Source of the DNA: Prosthecobacter debontii
GTDB taxonomy: Bacteria; Verrucomicrobiota; Verrucomicrobiia; Verrucomicrobiales; Verrucomicrobiaceae
Assembly (NCBI GenBank): GCA_945860295.1
Contig: CAMAQH010000001.1
Location: 248,001-312,000, forward strand
Direction of reading: 5' to 3'
Length of the DNA: 64,000 nt
The notes under the pieces are model-generated. The model saw only the letters and a list, made by a program, of their open reading frames with translations, was not told where the DNA came from and did not search any database. The position numbers and the translations under genes are program-made. This document shows positions 46,912 to 56,597 of this stretch, one piece after another (the stretch's first letter is position 1; every line of letters begins with the position of its first letter).

Positions 46912-47008
46912 GAATAGAGAAATCCTTGTTCATAAACATTTCCTGACCGAAGAGGCAGCCCGTAACGTTTTCCTATTCGACGTGAATCCCCCACCCAAAA
47001 AATCCAAT

Positions 47009-47551
47009 ATGACCTGGCTTACTTTCGCCCTTCTCACCGTGCTCTCCTGGGGCGTTTATGGCGTGCTTCTTCACAAAGGCCGCGGCTTCATGCCGATGGG
47101 GCCTGAAACGCCCCATGCAGGTCTAAAAGCCTTCCTTTTTGTCTGCATCGCCTATGCGTTGATTGGTGTCATCTCGGCTTTTGTGCTGAAGGCGCGCGGG
47201 TCGAACTTCACATTTTCAAGTACGGGCATCTCGTGGAGTCTGATTGCTGGTGTCGCGGGAGCTCTGGGTGCATTGACACTCGTTCTAGCACTCGGCGCAG
47301 CTGCTCCAATTTATAAAGGTGCTGCGGCTGCTGCGGTCATGCCGATCGTCTTTGCCGGTGCTCCGGTGATCAATACGATCACCGCCATGCTGGTTCATCC
47401 GCCTGAGGGTGGATTGAAAAGTCTGCCCGTGCCTTTCATTCTCGGTTGCTTGCTCGCCGTCGGCGGCGCTTTCCTGGTCGCTAAATATGCGCCATCCAAC
47501 ACTGGTGGTGGAGCGGCACCCGCAATTCAGGGCGCGCCTGCAAAGCATTGA
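47009..47551 (+). CDS. EamA/DMT-like integral membrane protein
   Basis: 180 residues from ATG 47009 (a GTG at 46982 would add 9). Five hydrophobic segments: LTFALLTVLSWGVYGVLL, AFLFVCIAYALIGVISAFVL, WSLIAGVAGALGALTLVLAL, GAAAAAVMPIVFAGAPVINT and FILGCLLAVGGAFLVAKY. The WGxYG near the start and the Ala/Gly-rich fourth and fifth helices recall one half of a drug/metabolite transporter, so it may act as a dimer. Substrate unknown. A clear terminator follows. Confidence 0.7.
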   Translation: MTWLTFALLTVLSWGVYGVLLHKGRGFMPMGPETPHAGLKAFLFVCIAYALIGVISAFVLKARGSNFTFSSTGISWSLIAGVAGALGALTLVLALGAAAPIYKGAAAAAVMPIVFAGAPVINTITAMLVHPPEGGLKSLPVPFILGCLLAVGGAFLVAKYAPSNTGGGAAPAIQGAPAKH

Positions 47552-47569
47552 TCATTGGGTTTCGAACGA

Positions 47570-47604
47570 GCGCAGCGTCCTTCTTTGGGCGCTGCGCTTT
47601 TTTT
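47570..47604 (+). terminator. Rho-independent terminator
   Basis: GCGCAGCG (47570-47577) pairs perfectly with CGCTGCGC (47590-47597), a 12-base loop between them, followed by seven T (47598-47604). It ends the plus-strand EamA-like gene. The minus strand has no T run after the stem. Confidence 0.9.
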
Positions 47605-47610
47605 ATGACT

Positions 47611-50442
47611 TCACTGAGCCGCTTCTTCCACACTGATGCAGGAACAGATCAAATTGCGGTCTCCATAGACATTGTCCACACGGGCCACTGGCGGCCAGTA
47701 TTTAGATTCACGCACCCAGCTTAGAGGATAGGCGGCGACCTCACGGGTGTAAGCATGTGGCCAATCGTTCTTGGTCACAAACTCAGCGGTGTGTGGCGCG
47801 CGCTTGAGTGTGTTATCAGTGGCGTGATAGGTGCCATTTTCGACGCTTAGAATCTCTGCGTGAATGCAGGTCATCGCATCACAGAATCGATCCATCTCAG
47901 CCTGACTTTCACTCTCGGTAGGTTCGATCATCAGAGTGCCACCGACGGGCCAACTCATGGTCGGAGCGTGATAGCCAAAGTCCATGAGTCGCTTCGCCAC
48001 ATCCTCAACTGTGACGTGATGGAAGTGGCGGAAATCCAGAATGCACTCATGCGCCACGAACCCATTCTTACCCTTGTAGAGCGTGGGAAAACACGGAGCC
48101 AACTTCTTGGAGATGTAGTTCGCACCGAGGATCGCATGCTTCGTCGCATCTGTGAGTTTAGTGCCCATCATGGCGACGTACATCCATGAGATCGTGCAGA
48201 TGCTCGCGCTGCCCCAGGGGGCGGAGCAGACAGCGCCTTCAGCTTTGTCAGCCCATGAAATATGACCAGGAAGATGCACCCTCAAATGTGCCGCGACGGC
48301 GATCGGACCGACGCCTGGGCCACCACCACCGTGCGGGATGCAGAAGGTCTTGTGCAGATTCAAATGGCACACATCCGCACCGATCTTGCCAGGCGATGTC
48401 AGGCCGACTTGGGCATTCATGTTCGCACCATCCATGTACACCTGTCCGCCGTGCTCATGGGTGAGTCGGCAGATATCACTGATGCTTTCTTCAAAGACAC
48501 CGTGAGTGGAAGGATAGGTCACCATCAGCGCGGCTACTTTGCCGACATGGGCTTCTAATTTCGCCTTTAGGTCATCGAGAGAAATATTGCCTTGATCATC
48601 GCATGTCACCGCCACGACTTTGAAAGCGCACATAACCGCACTGGCAGGATTAGTGCCATGCGCGCTGGTCGGGATAATGCAGACATCACGGTGACCTTCA
48701 CCACGAGATTTATGGAAACGCTTGATGGCCAGTAGGCCCGCATACTCGCCCTGAGAGCCGGCATTGGGCTGGAGGGACACGGCATCAAAACCCGTACATT
48801 CGGCTAACCAAGTTTCCAGCTCAGAGAACATCGCGCGGTAGCCTTCCGTCTGATCCGCTGGCGCAAAGGGATGGATCGCATTCACTTCCGGCCAGCTCAT
48901 CGGCATCATCTCAGCCGCTGCATTGAGCTTCATCGTGCATGAGCCCAATGGGATCATGCTGCGATTCAGGGCGATGTCTTTCGCCTCCAGCCGATGCAGG
49001 TAGCGCATCATGTCCGTCTCGGAGTGATGACTGTTAAAAACAGCATGCGTGAGAAACTCCGACGTGCGCTGATGCAGCGCTGAGAAGTGCGACTCCACAT
49101 CGCCATCCAGATCTGGATCCTGCCGCACCTTCTTGATGCCGAGAGCAGCGGCGAGCTTGATGAGTTCATCATCAGTCAAACGTTCATCCAGCGCGATCCC
49201 CACATGCGTGCCGTCGATCCGGCGGAGATTGAAGCCAAAGAGCAGCGCGGATTTCAGGACATCATCCGCGTTATGAACACGCACCGTCAGTGTGTCAAAG
49301 AAGTCATCACTGGCGATGTCAAGGCCCGCCCACATCACCTCACGCGCCAGCCAAACCGCAGCACCGTGCACGCGCAGCGCGATCTTTTTCAGCCCCTCTG
49401 GCCCATGATAAACAGCATACATGCTGGCCATCACCGCTAGCAGCACCTGCGCTGTGCAGATGTTGCTCGTGGCCTTTTCACGGCGGATATGCTGCTCGCG
49501 CGTTTGCAGCGAAAGTCGATACGCGGGGTTGCCCTCAGCATCTTTTGACACACCGATCAGTCGGCCCGGCATACGCCGTTTGAGAGGATCTTTTACCGCC
49601 ATGAACGCTGCGTGAGGACCACCAAAACCAAATGGCACGCCGAAGCGCTGACTGTTTCCCACGCATATATCTGCGCCAAACTCGCCCGGCGCTTTGAGCA
49701 AAGTTAGAGAGAGTAGATCAGCCGCCACCACCAGCAGCACACCCGCCTCATGCACTTCATTTGCTAGTAAGCTGTAATCATGGATCACACCGAGTGTGTC
49801 AGGATACTGAACCAAGACCGCAGCGTAACCCATAGGCCCATCTTGTTTACGCCAGCCCAGCGTGTCACCCACGACCACACTCAGGCCCAAAGCATGCAGC
49901 CGCGTCTTCACCACCGCGATGGTTTGCGGGTGGCAATGCTTCGAGACAAAGACGCGCGTTGAGCCACTCACCTGAGCCGTCGCCATCGTTAGCGCCTCGG
50001 CGCAGGCCGTGCCTTCATCGAGCAGAGACGCATTTGAAACATCGAGTCCCGTCAGATCACAAATCATCGTCTGGAAATTGATCAGCGCTTCTAGCCGTCC
50101 CTGACTAATCTCCGGCTGATAAGGCGTGTAAGCGGTGTACCAGCCTGGGTTTTCTAAAATATTTCGCTGAATGACCGGCGGCGTGAAGGTGTCGTGATAG
50201 CCCAGGCCGATGAAGGATCGTAGCACCTTATTACGCTCCATGATCTTGCGCAGGCGACGCAGGGCATGCTCTTCAGAAAGTGGCTCAGGCAAACTCAGCT
50301 CACCGTGTTGTCTTATGCCCTCAGGCACGACTTGATCGATCAAATCATCGAGGCTGGAAACACCAAGTGTCTTCAGCATCGACGCCGTCTCCTTGGCAGA
50401 AGGGCCGATATGGCGAGGGGCAAAAGCAGAGGCAGATGGCAT
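47611..50442 (-). CDS. gcvP: Glycine dehydrogenase (decarboxylating), single-chain P-protein
   Basis: 943 residues, normal for the one-chain form. The pyridoxal-phosphate enzyme of the glycine cleavage system: decarboxylates glycine and passes the aminomethyl group to lipoyl-GcvH. N-terminal half: [45 protein letters not shown]-terminal half: [39 protein letters not shown], and the PLP lysine in [17 protein letters not shown] (~697). gcvT and gcvH are not in the window. No glycine riboswitch is recognisable upstream. Confidence 0.96.
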   Translation of the reverse strand: MPSASAFAPRHIGPSAKETASMLKTLGVSSLDDLIDQVVPEGIRQHGELSLPEPLSEEHALRRLRKIMERNKVLRSFIGLGYHDTFTPPVIQRNILENPGWYTAYTPYQPEISQGRLEALINFQTMICDLTGLDVSNASLLDEGTACAEALTMATAQVSGSTRVFVSKHCHPQTIAVVKTRLHALGLSVVVGDTLGWRKQDGPMGYAAVLVQYPDTLGVIHDYSLLANEVHEAGVLLVVAADLLSLTLLKAPGEFGADICVGNSQRFGVPFGFGGPHAAFMAVKDPLKRRMPGRLIGVSKDAEGNPAYRLSLQTREQHIRREKATSNICTAQVLLAVMASMYAVYHGPEGLKKIALRVHGAAVWLAREVMWAGLDIASDDFFDTLTVRVHNADDVLKSALLFGFNLRRIDGTHVGIALDERLTDDELIKLAAALGIKKVRQDPDLDGDVESHFSALHQRTSEFLTHAVFNSHHSETDMMRYLHRLEAKDIALNRSMIPLGSCTMKLNAAAEMMPMSWPEVNAIHPFAPADQTEGYRAMFSELETWLAECTGFDAVSLQPNAGSQGEYAGLLAIKRFHKSRGEGHRDVCIIPTSAHGTNPASAVMCAFKVVAVTCDDQGNISLDDLKAKLEAHVGKVAALMVTYPSTHGVFEESISDICRLTHEHGGQVYMDGANMNAQVGLTSPGKIGADVCHLNLHKTFCIPHGGGGPGVGPIAVAAHLRVHLPGHISWADKAEGAVCSAPWGSASICTISWMYVAMMGTKLTDATKHAILGANYISKKLAPCFPTLYKGKNGFVAHECILDFRHFHHVTVEDVAKRLMDFGYHAPTMSWPVGGTLMIEPTESESQAEMDRFCDAMTCIHAEILSVENGTYHATDNTLKRAPHTAEFVTKNDWPHAYTREVAAYPLSWVRESKYWPPVARVDNVYGDRNLICSCISVEEAAQ

Positions 50443-50830
50443 AAGAAGCCTTGATCAAAACGAGCTTTCTTCCCAGAGCAAGCTCCCGCCGAAATTAAAC
50501 CTAAACCGGGAACGGAAATCGCCGTAAAGGAGCGCCTGGATCGCAAAGAGAAGGGCTTGAGGGAAGTGCTTGGGTTTGGCTCGCGGTTCTCAAAACGTAA
50601 GTGGAGAGCGGCGTCCAAGGAGTGCGGGCTTTCTAGCCCGCATCACACAGATCACACGAGTGACATTAGGTTTTGTAGAAACCTGGAGCCTCCCGCAAAA
50701 CCACGGCGATTTTGGCTCTTTTCCCCTCTGTTTCCCCTGTGAAAAGGCTGGGCTGCCGAGACGGGGAGTTTTGAACAGGAGGCTGTGGAGGTAGAAGCCT
50801 TTTTGCGGATCGAAAACTGTCTCTCTTGCC
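50443..50830. other. Non-coding region upstream of gcvP
   Basis: These 388 bases hold no convincing gene. Short frames on both strands lack family features. A perfect palindrome lies at 50623-50642 (separate entry). I looked for the paired-aptamer layout of a glycine riboswitch reading toward gcvP and did not find it. Confidence 0.4.
50623..50642. repeat. REP-like palindrome
   Basis: TGCGGGCT-TTCT-AGCCCGCA: an 8-bp perfect stem with a 4-base loop and no T run. A smaller similar element, GCGGC-TTAAAC-GCCGC, occurs near 55364-55379. Such GC-rich palindromes are often dispersed extragenic repeats; whether this one is repeated in the genome cannot be seen here. Confidence 0.4.
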
Positions 50831-51181
50831 TCATTCGCTCCCAAATTTGGGATCATTCGTCCTGCCGGGACGGTCATCGACTGGCAGCACCTCTATCTCG
50901 ACATCGATCGCCTCAATCTTGGACGTCTCTGTGGTTCGAACATTACTTTGGCTGTAATTAGACGATACCGGAGCGCTCAGGCCCGGCAGCAATGCGCGAC
51001 GCACGGCATACCAAGCCAAGGCTAGGCCGGAAACCGCAAGTCCTACCACGGTCACTGCTACGCCAACCATCACGACCAAGGCGACTACTCCAATAATCAC
51101 CGCCGTTATCAGTGCCAATAGTAGCACACGCGGCAGTCCACGCATCCCGTCGAGCCGAAATTCAAAGGCCTTCGCTTTCAT
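50831..51181 (-). CDS. Small membrane protein of unknown function
   Basis: 116 residues. A basic N-terminus, then two closely spaced hydrophobic helices (LPRVLLLALITAVIIGVVAL ~16-35 and VGVAVTVVGLAVSGLALAWY ~39-58), and a polar C-terminal tail ending acidic then Lys/Asp-rich (IDVEIEVLPVDDR). The Gly/Ala/Val composition recalls small phage-holin-like or DUF-type membrane proteins, but I do not recognise a family. Divergent from the E1 alpha gene. Confidence 0.6.
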   Translation of the reverse strand: MKAKAFEFRLDGMRGLPRVLLLALITAVIIGVVALVVMVGVAVTVVGLAVSGLALAWYAVRRALLPGLSAPVSSNYSQSNVRTTETSKIEAIDVEIEVLPVDDRPGRTNDPKFGSE

Positions 51182-51289
51182 GAGAAGAACATGGCGTCTT
51201 TGGCATGGATGACAATGGACTTCTCAGCTGCGGCGATTCCTCTCTGGACAATTTCAGGCGACTGTGAAACCATCATGTGACGCTCCCAC

Positions 51290-52369
51290 GTGTTTTCACT
51301 GTCAGCGTTCTTTCCTCTTCAAACCGTGCCAGTCACCGAAACCAGTCCCATCATTGCCACTGCCCCGCAGTCGGAGCTGCGTGACGACTATCTCAAAACG
51401 CTGCGTTGCATGATCCTCTCCCGCACTCTGGAAGAGAAGCTGGGCAGTCTATACCGCGCAGGTGGCCGCATCGTCGGCGGTGTTTATCTGGGGCGTGGGC
51501 AGGAGGCGTTTAGCGCGGCTGCTGGCATTCATTTGCGCTGGGGAAAAGACATCTATGGTCCGCTGATCCGTGATCAGGCTGGCCGAATCGCCTACGGGGA
51601 GCCAGTCTTGGACACGATGCGGACTTATCTAGGTGCCGTCACTGGACCGATGCGTGGTCGGGATGGGAACATCCACCGTGGCCAGCCACAAAAGGGCTAC
51701 ATGGCCATGATCTCGCATCTCGGCAGCCTGCTTTCCGTGGTGGCTGGTGCGCTTTTTGCCCGGCGTCTGCAAGGCAGACTGGGTGACACGGCGGGTGCGA
51801 CGAGCATCGGTGATGGTGGCACATCGACGGGCGCTTTTCACGAAGGCCTAAACATGGCGGCTGTGGAAAAACTGCCGCTGGTGGTCAGTGTGGCCAACAA
51901 TCAGTTCGCCTACTCCACACCGACATCACGCCAGTATGCTTGTGAGAATCTGGTGGACCGCGCAGTCGGCTACGGCGTGGCGGGTCACAGTGTGGATGGC
52001 ACGGATTTACTGGCGTGTATGCAGGTCTTTCGCACAGCTTTTGAAAATGCACGCGCTGGGCAGGGACCCCAGATGGTGGTGGGTCGACTGCTGCGCCTGG
52101 GCGGTCATGGTGAGCATGATGATGCCTCATATGTGCCGGATATCAAAAAGCACGAACACGAAGGACGTGACTGCCTCATCGTGGCCCAGCGGCAGGTCAT
52201 TGAGTTAGGCTGGGCCACGGCAACCGAGATCGAAGACTGGCACAAGAATGCGCGCCGTGAGGTGGACAAGGCCCAGGCGCAAGCGAGCAAAGAGCCAACC
52301 CCAGACCCCTACCGGGAAAACTGGCACGCACTTTCGACTCCAGAGTTGGTGGAGGGCATGAACGAATGA
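51290..52369 (+). CDS. Thiamine-diphosphate dehydrogenase E1 component, alpha subunit (pyruvate or branched-chain 2-oxoacid)
   Basis: 359 residues from GTG 51290; a GTG at 51326 is possible. Thiamine diphosphate-binding motif SIGDGGTSTGAFHEGLNMAA (~172-191) ending in VSVANNQFAYST. MILSRTLEEKLGSLYRAGG and YLGRGQEAFSAAAGIHL match the start of E1 alpha proteins, and GHGEHDDASYV lies in the position of the phosphorylation loop. With the beta subunit it decarboxylates a 2-oxoacid and acylates the lipoyl arm of E2. No E2 or E3 gene is adjacent, so pyruvate, branched-chain 2-oxoacids or acetoin are all possible substrates. It overlaps the beta gene by 4 bases. Confidence 0.87.
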   Translation: MFSLSAFFPLQTVPVTETSPIIATAPQSELRDDYLKTLRCMILSRTLEEKLGSLYRAGGRIVGGVYLGRGQEAFSAAAGIHLRWGKDIYGPLIRDQAGRIAYGEPVLDTMRTYLGAVTGPMRGRDGNIHRGQPQKGYMAMISHLGSLLSVVAGALFARRLQGRLGDTAGATSIGDGGTSTGAFHEGLNMAAVEKLPLVVSVANNQFAYSTPTSRQYACENLVDRAVGYGVAGHSVDGTDLLACMQVFRTAFENARAGQGPQMVVGRLLRLGGHGEHDDASYVPDIKKHEHEGRDCLIVAQRQVIELGWATATEIEDWHKNARREVDKAQAQASKEPTPDPYRENWHALSTPELVEGMNE

Positions 52370-53328
52370 GTATCACTTATCTGGAGGCCATTCGAGAGGC
52401 CCAGTTTGAAGCCCTGCGGGAGAATCCGAATGTGTTTCTCTACGGGCAGGACATCAGCACTTTTGGCGGTGCTTTCAAAGCCACGAAGAACCTGAGCCGT
52501 GAATTCCCCGGACGTGTTTTCGACGCTCCCATCAGTGAAGATGCCATGATCGGCATGGCCATCGGTGCTGCCATCGAGGGCGCGAGGCCGATCGTGGAAA
52601 TGCAGTTCGCCGACTTCTCATCCGTCGGCTTCAATCAGATCGTCAATCAGGCCGCCACCCTCTTCTGGCGCACCAATACCACCTGCCCCATCACCATCCG
52701 CTTGCCCTCAGGCGGCACCCCCGGCAGTGGCCCATTTCACAGCCAAAGCATGGAGAGCATTTATGCTCACTATCCAGGCTTGGTGATCCTCTCACCCGCG
52801 ACTGTAGAGGATGCCTATTGGATGCTTTTGGAAAGCGTGAAGCTCGATGACCCGGTCATTTTCTGTGAGCACAAGTTTCTCTATTACCACCTCAAAGCAG
52901 AAGGTTTCGGCGAACCCATGCCCATCGGCAAAGCCCGCATCGCCCGACCCGGTCGTGATGCCACCATTGTCACCTACAGCGCTATGCTGCACGAGTCCCT
53001 GCGTGCGGCTGAAGAGCTACGAATCGATGGCTACGAGGTTGAGGTCGTCGATCTGCGCTCTGTGAAGCCCATGGATACGGACACCATCTTAGCCTCTGTG
53101 GCGCGGACAGGGCGCTTGCTTGCTGTTGGTGAGTCATTCCCCTGGGGTGGCGTCACGGCAGAGGTGATCGCCCGCGTTTCCAGTGAGGCCTTTCATTTGC
53201 TCGATGCCCCACCGATGCGGCTCAACTCAAAGGACACACCGATTCCGTATCATCCAAATCTCTGGAAGTCCCACCGCCCGACAACCGCCAACATCAGCAG
53301 CGCTCTGCGGCAGTTGCTCAGGTATTGA
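52366..53328 (+). CDS. Thiamine-diphosphate dehydrogenase E1 component, beta subunit
   Basis: 320 residues, usual length. MSITYLEAIREAQFEALREN start; YGQDISTFGGAFKATKNL; DAPISEDAMIGMAIGAAIEG (~52-71) with the catalytic-type Glu; PIVEMQFADF; RLPSGGTPGSGPFHSQS (~119-135); FCEHKFLYY; and the transketolase C-terminal domain (EVEVVDLRSVKPMDTDTI, VGESFPWGG). Starts by ATGA overlap with the alpha gene, so the two are translationally coupled as an alpha2beta2 enzyme. Confidence 0.92.
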   Translation: MSITYLEAIREAQFEALRENPNVFLYGQDISTFGGAFKATKNLSREFPGRVFDAPISEDAMIGMAIGAAIEGARPIVEMQFADFSSVGFNQIVNQAATLFWRTNTTCPITIRLPSGGTPGSGPFHSQSMESIYAHYPGLVILSPATVEDAYWMLLESVKLDDPVIFCEHKFLYYHLKAEGFGEPMPIGKARIARPGRDATIVTYSAMLHESLRAAEELRIDGYEVEVVDLRSVKPMDTDTILASVARTGRLLAVGESFPWGGVTAEVIARVSSEAFHLLDAPPMRLNSKDTPIPYHPNLWKSHRPTTANISSALRQLLRY

Positions 53329-53347
53329 GCGGAGGGCTTGGATTCAA

Positions 53348-54880
53348 TCAAGGCTCGCCGATCTCGACAGGTCTGTAGCCACCCCGGCTGCGGAACCAGA
53401 GAAAAAGACCGATATAGCAAACAAGCATGAAGCTCGGAAGAATGGCGATGGTGGTGAACACACTGCGCTTGCTGGCGGCTTGCACGAGTTCGAGTTCCTT
53501 GGTTTTTTCAGCAGTTAGCGCTTTGATTTTCTCCTGATCGAGTGTGGGTGCGCTGCCAAAGATGCCAAGCTTTGGTGCTCCGTTTACCTGAGCATGAAGG
53601 GCGCTGTAATCTGTCGTGTTGAGACGCTTTTCCATGTCGAGGTCCTGCTTGTAACCGATGTAGGGACTGCCGAGGACGCCGAGGAAAAGCACACCGACAG
53701 CAGAGACGCCATTGAGTGTGAGCGCGCCACCCTTCGGGAATTGCTCAGAGGTGAGACCCAGTGTCGTGCTCCAGAGGAAAGTTTTACCCACCGCATAGAT
53801 GGTAGCAGCACCCAGGATTGCCCAGCCCGTGGCATTGGAAAGCAGCAGCAATCCGGTGATCGCAATCGCAGAGCTGATGACTAACAGACCGATGGCCGAG
53901 AATCGATGAACGATGGGACCAGCGTAAAAGCGCAGCACGGTCATGATGACGGAAACATAGACGAAGATCCATGTGGCAAAGTTTGGGAGATCAGGGCCAC
54001 TGAGTTTCAGCAACTCGGGCATCCAGCCATCAGTCCCAAGCTCGGTGGTCGCCAACGGGCCAATGATGATGAGCACCACGAGAAAGAGCCAATTTCCAAG
54101 CGAGCGAGTATAAATACCAGCCAGCACGCTCACCACCGCAGCGATGCTAAAGACAAATGTCCAAGAGGCTTCTTGATTGAGCATTTGTGCGAATGCAGGT
54201 GCGACGAGAGCGGTGATCATGAAGAAGCCGATGGCCCCGACTTCCTTCAACATATCACGGTAGCTCACGCCGGCGGCGACGCGTTCATTGACCGGGAAAG
54301 TGCGTGGCAGAATAAGCAGTGCGTAGATCACAACCGGAATAAAACAGAGTGCAAAGCGGAACTGCCAGACAGCTCCGAAGAAGAGCTTGGTTTCAGGCAA
54401 CAATCCACAAAACAGAGCGCCCAGCGCCAAGCCTGCGGGCCAACCTGCGTGCAGGATGTTCAGCCATTTGGCCTTTTGTTTACTGAAGACCGTGGCGACG
54501 ACGGGATTGATGAACGACTCAACCGTGCCGTTCGCGACGGCGATAAGCAGCGTGCTCCAATAGAAGTCCTGATAACCCGAAGCTCGCAATGTGAGCACTA
54601 GAGAAACGACATGACAGACGATAGCAAACAGGGCGACCGTTTTGTAGCCCACGTAGTCGATGATCAGGCTGAAGAAAATGATGCTGATCGCAAAAGGCCA
54701 CATGCCTGCGCCATTGATAGATCCCTTCTGCTGCTCAGAGAGATTGAAGCCATCTTGCAGCAGACCAATCGTGTTCGCACGCACCCCAAAAACAAAAGAG
54801 GTCGCGACGAGTGCGACGAAGCAGGCCCAGAATAATTTCATGTCAGGCTGTTGAACTGTGGGAGAGGAAGGCGATTTCAT
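53348..54880 (-). CDS. Major facilitator superfamily transporter
   Basis: 510 residues with about twelve hydrophobic segments, e.g. LFWACFVALVATSFVFGVRA (~15-34), MWPFAISIIFFSLIIDYVGY (loop 2-3 D-x-x-G motif IDYVGYK), LNILHAGWPAGLALGALFCG, WFVFSIAAV-like helices, and a final one near 480 (ILPSFMLVCYIGLFLWF). An inserted, probably cytoplasmic stretch of ~75 residues (~400-475) with QVNGAPKLGIFGSAPTLDQE separates the last two helices. Substrate unknown; its position next to the E1 genes may mean an organic acid or sugar, which is speculation. Confidence 0.85.
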   Translation of the reverse strand: MKSPSSPTVQQPDMKLFWACFVALVATSFVFGVRANTIGLLQDGFNLSEQQKGSINGAGMWPFAISIIFFSLIIDYVGYKTVALFAIVCHVVSLVLTLRASGYQDFYWSTLLIAVANGTVESFINPVVATVFSKQKAKWLNILHAGWPAGLALGALFCGLLPETKLFFGAVWQFRFALCFIPVVIYALLILPRTFPVNERVAAGVSYRDMLKEVGAIGFFMITALVAPAFAQMLNQEASWTFVFSIAAVVSVLAGIYTRSLGNWLFLVVLIIIGPLATTELGTDGWMPELLKLSGPDLPNFATWIFVYVSVIMTVLRFYAGPIVHRFSAIGLLVISSAIAITGLLLLSNATGWAILGAATIYAVGKTFLWSTTLGLTSEQFPKGGALTLNGVSAVGVLFLGVLGSPYIGYKQDLDMEKRLNTTDYSALHAQVNGAPKLGIFGSAPTLDQEKIKALTAEKTKELELVQAASKRSVFTTIAILPSFMLVCYIGLFLWFRSRGGYRPVEIGEP

Positions 54881-54963
54881 GGGGTCAAAAAGAAATCGCG
54901 ATTACAGGGTAAACCCTGCATCGCGGCAAACTCTTTTTTCAGCTTAGCTTGCAGCTTACGGCG

Positions 54964-55200
54964 TCACTTCTTTTTAAATACACGCAGCATCAGCAGCAAC
55001 GTTAATGATCCAATGGCAGCGATGCCGATGCTTCGAAAATCAATCCCTGTCATCGAACCCCAGCCAAGGACTTTGGTGGCGATGACGTTGCCCGGAACAC
55101 CCCCGAGGATGCCTAGAATGAATGTGCGGAAGAGGCCATTAGAGTCATCACCCGGATGGAGAACTCTGCCCAGAGCGCCACCAATGAGGCCAACAATAAT
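54964..55200 (-). pseudogene. GlsB/YeaQ/YmgE-like small membrane protein, apparently 5' disrupted
   Basis: Minus-strand frame of 78 codons before a TGA at 54964-54966: IIVGLIGGALGRVLHPGDDS, FRTFILGILGGVPGNVIATK, VLGWG and a last helix with SLTLLLMLRVFKKK. This is the GlsB/YeaQ/YmgE stress-response (transglycosylase-associated) family. The frame has no usable start codon: a TGA (55201-55203) directly precedes ATT-ATT. In the neighbouring frame upstream, RTFILN fits the expected family N-terminus, which suggests a one-base frameshift near 55200 and loss of the ATG. A rare ATT start cannot be excluded. Confidence 0.6.
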
Positions 55201-55421
55201 TCAAGATAAATGTCCTATATGCCGACTGAATATGGAACTCACTAGTTGGAGACGATTATCTTTTCGCAAAATTTATTTCAAGCACTCAAATCGGTTTGGC
55301 TGAGCAGCGGTCAGCCTTGTGGCAAAAGCTTTGCGCCCCGCCGGTGGTGCGCTCGCCTCTTTCGCGGCTTAAACGCCGCACCTCATGATTGATCCAGCGT
55401 CAGTCCAAGCTAACGGAATGT

Positions 55422-56516
55422 ATGACCCTCACGCTTCCCAAGTGGTTTGATCTTCACACACACTTCCGCCAAGGCCCGGCAATGGCTTCGTATGTTCAGG
55501 CGCATCTCGACATGGGCTGCGCGGGCGCTTTGGCCATGCCGAACACTCAGCCGCCGGTGTCGCGGATCTCAGGTGCGGCTGAAAGCGATGGCTGGAGCAT
55601 CGAAAGCTACTCAGCGGAGTTGCGAGCCGCTGGCGCGCATGCTTTTGAGCAGCTCATCGTGCCGCTCTACCTCACGCGGCAGACCACGGCGTTCATGATT
55701 CGTGAAGGCGCGGCCTCGGGCTTGCTACGTGCCTGCAAATACTATCCGCCGCATGGCACGACGAACTCGGAGCACGGCATGCCGATGGATAATCTCATCG
55801 GTGGCGAGGTATTCCGTGCCATGGAGGAATATGGTATCGTGCTCTGCATTCACGGCGAGCAGCACGCGCTGAGCGGGCCAGATTACATCGATGCGCAGCA
55901 GAATGCGGAGACGCGATTCTACACGGAGCGCATGCCGCGCCTACTCGCTGCGCACCCAAAGCTGCGCATCGTGTGCGAGCACATCACCACGCGCACGGCG
56001 GCGGAGTTTGTGGTGGGTGCTCCAGAGCATGTCGGGGCGACGATCACGCCGCAGCATCTGCTCTACACGCTGGGGCATCTGATTCAGGGGCTGAAGTATC
56101 ATCTATACTGCCTGCCCATCGTGAAGTTTCAGGATGATCGCGCGGCGCTGCGTGCTGCGGTGACAAAAGCAGGTCAATCAAAGTTCTTCGCCGGCACGGA
56201 TAGCGCACCACACACCACCAAGGCCACCGCTTGCGGATGTGCGGCCGGTTGCTTCACAGGTGGTTGTGCACCGCAGCTTTACGCGATGGCCTTTGAAGAA
56301 GCCGGCGTCGATTTGGCCTCGGCGGATGGCGAAGATCTCTTCGAGCGTTTCCTCAGCCTCAACGGCCCCGCTTTCTACGGCTTCCCAGCCTCCACACAGC
56401 AATTCCAGATGGAAAAGGCAGCATCAAAGTCCGTGTTGCTCGAAACACCCGCTGGCCCTGTGACGCCGCTGCCGCTGGGCATGGGCATCGAGTTGACATG
56501 GCGGATGGTTCGGTGA
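55422..56516 (+). CDS. pyrC: Dihydroorotase (PyrC class)
   Basis: 364 residues from ATG 55422 (MTLTLPKWFDLHTHFRQG). Cyclises carbamoyl aspartate to dihydroorotate in pyrimidine synthesis; cytoplasmic zinc amidohydrolase. Metal ligands: His12 and His14 (DLHTHFR), the carboxylated Lys in ACKYYPPHGTTNSEHG (~105), His in LCIHGEQH and in VCEHITTRTAAEF, and Asp in GTDSAPHTTKATACGC. ITPQHLL and HLYCLPIVKFQDDR also match E. coli PyrC. The frame is open a little further upstream, but the conserved HTH motif sits best from this start. Confidence 0.93.
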   Translation: MTLTLPKWFDLHTHFRQGPAMASYVQAHLDMGCAGALAMPNTQPPVSRISGAAESDGWSIESYSAELRAAGAHAFEQLIVPLYLTRQTTAFMIREGAASGLLRACKYYPPHGTTNSEHGMPMDNLIGGEVFRAMEEYGIVLCIHGEQHALSGPDYIDAQQNAETRFYTERMPRLLAAHPKLRIVCEHITTRTAAEFVVGAPEHVGATITPQHLLYTLGHLIQGLKYHLYCLPIVKFQDDRAALRAAVTKAGQSKFFAGTDSAPHTTKATACGCAAGCFTGGCAPQLYAMAFEEAGVDLASADGEDLFERFLSLNGPAFYGFPASTQQFQMEKAASKSVLLETPAGPVTPLPLGMGIELTWRMVR

Positions 56517-56597
56517 GTCGTGATGGTGAAAGTGTGGAGTGAAATGCTAGCCCGTTGCTTTGTCGGCGTTCATGATTCAGCACGAAATCATTCCCTC

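Noticed and set aside
50443-50830. Glycine riboswitch upstream of gcvP
   Set aside because: Searched the minus strand for the paired aptamer layout; only a palindrome and no conserved aptamer core were found.
53906-54601. Plus-strand frame of 231 codons opposite the MFS transporter
   Set aside because: Charged, repetitive antisense translation; the minus-strand gene has clear membrane helices.
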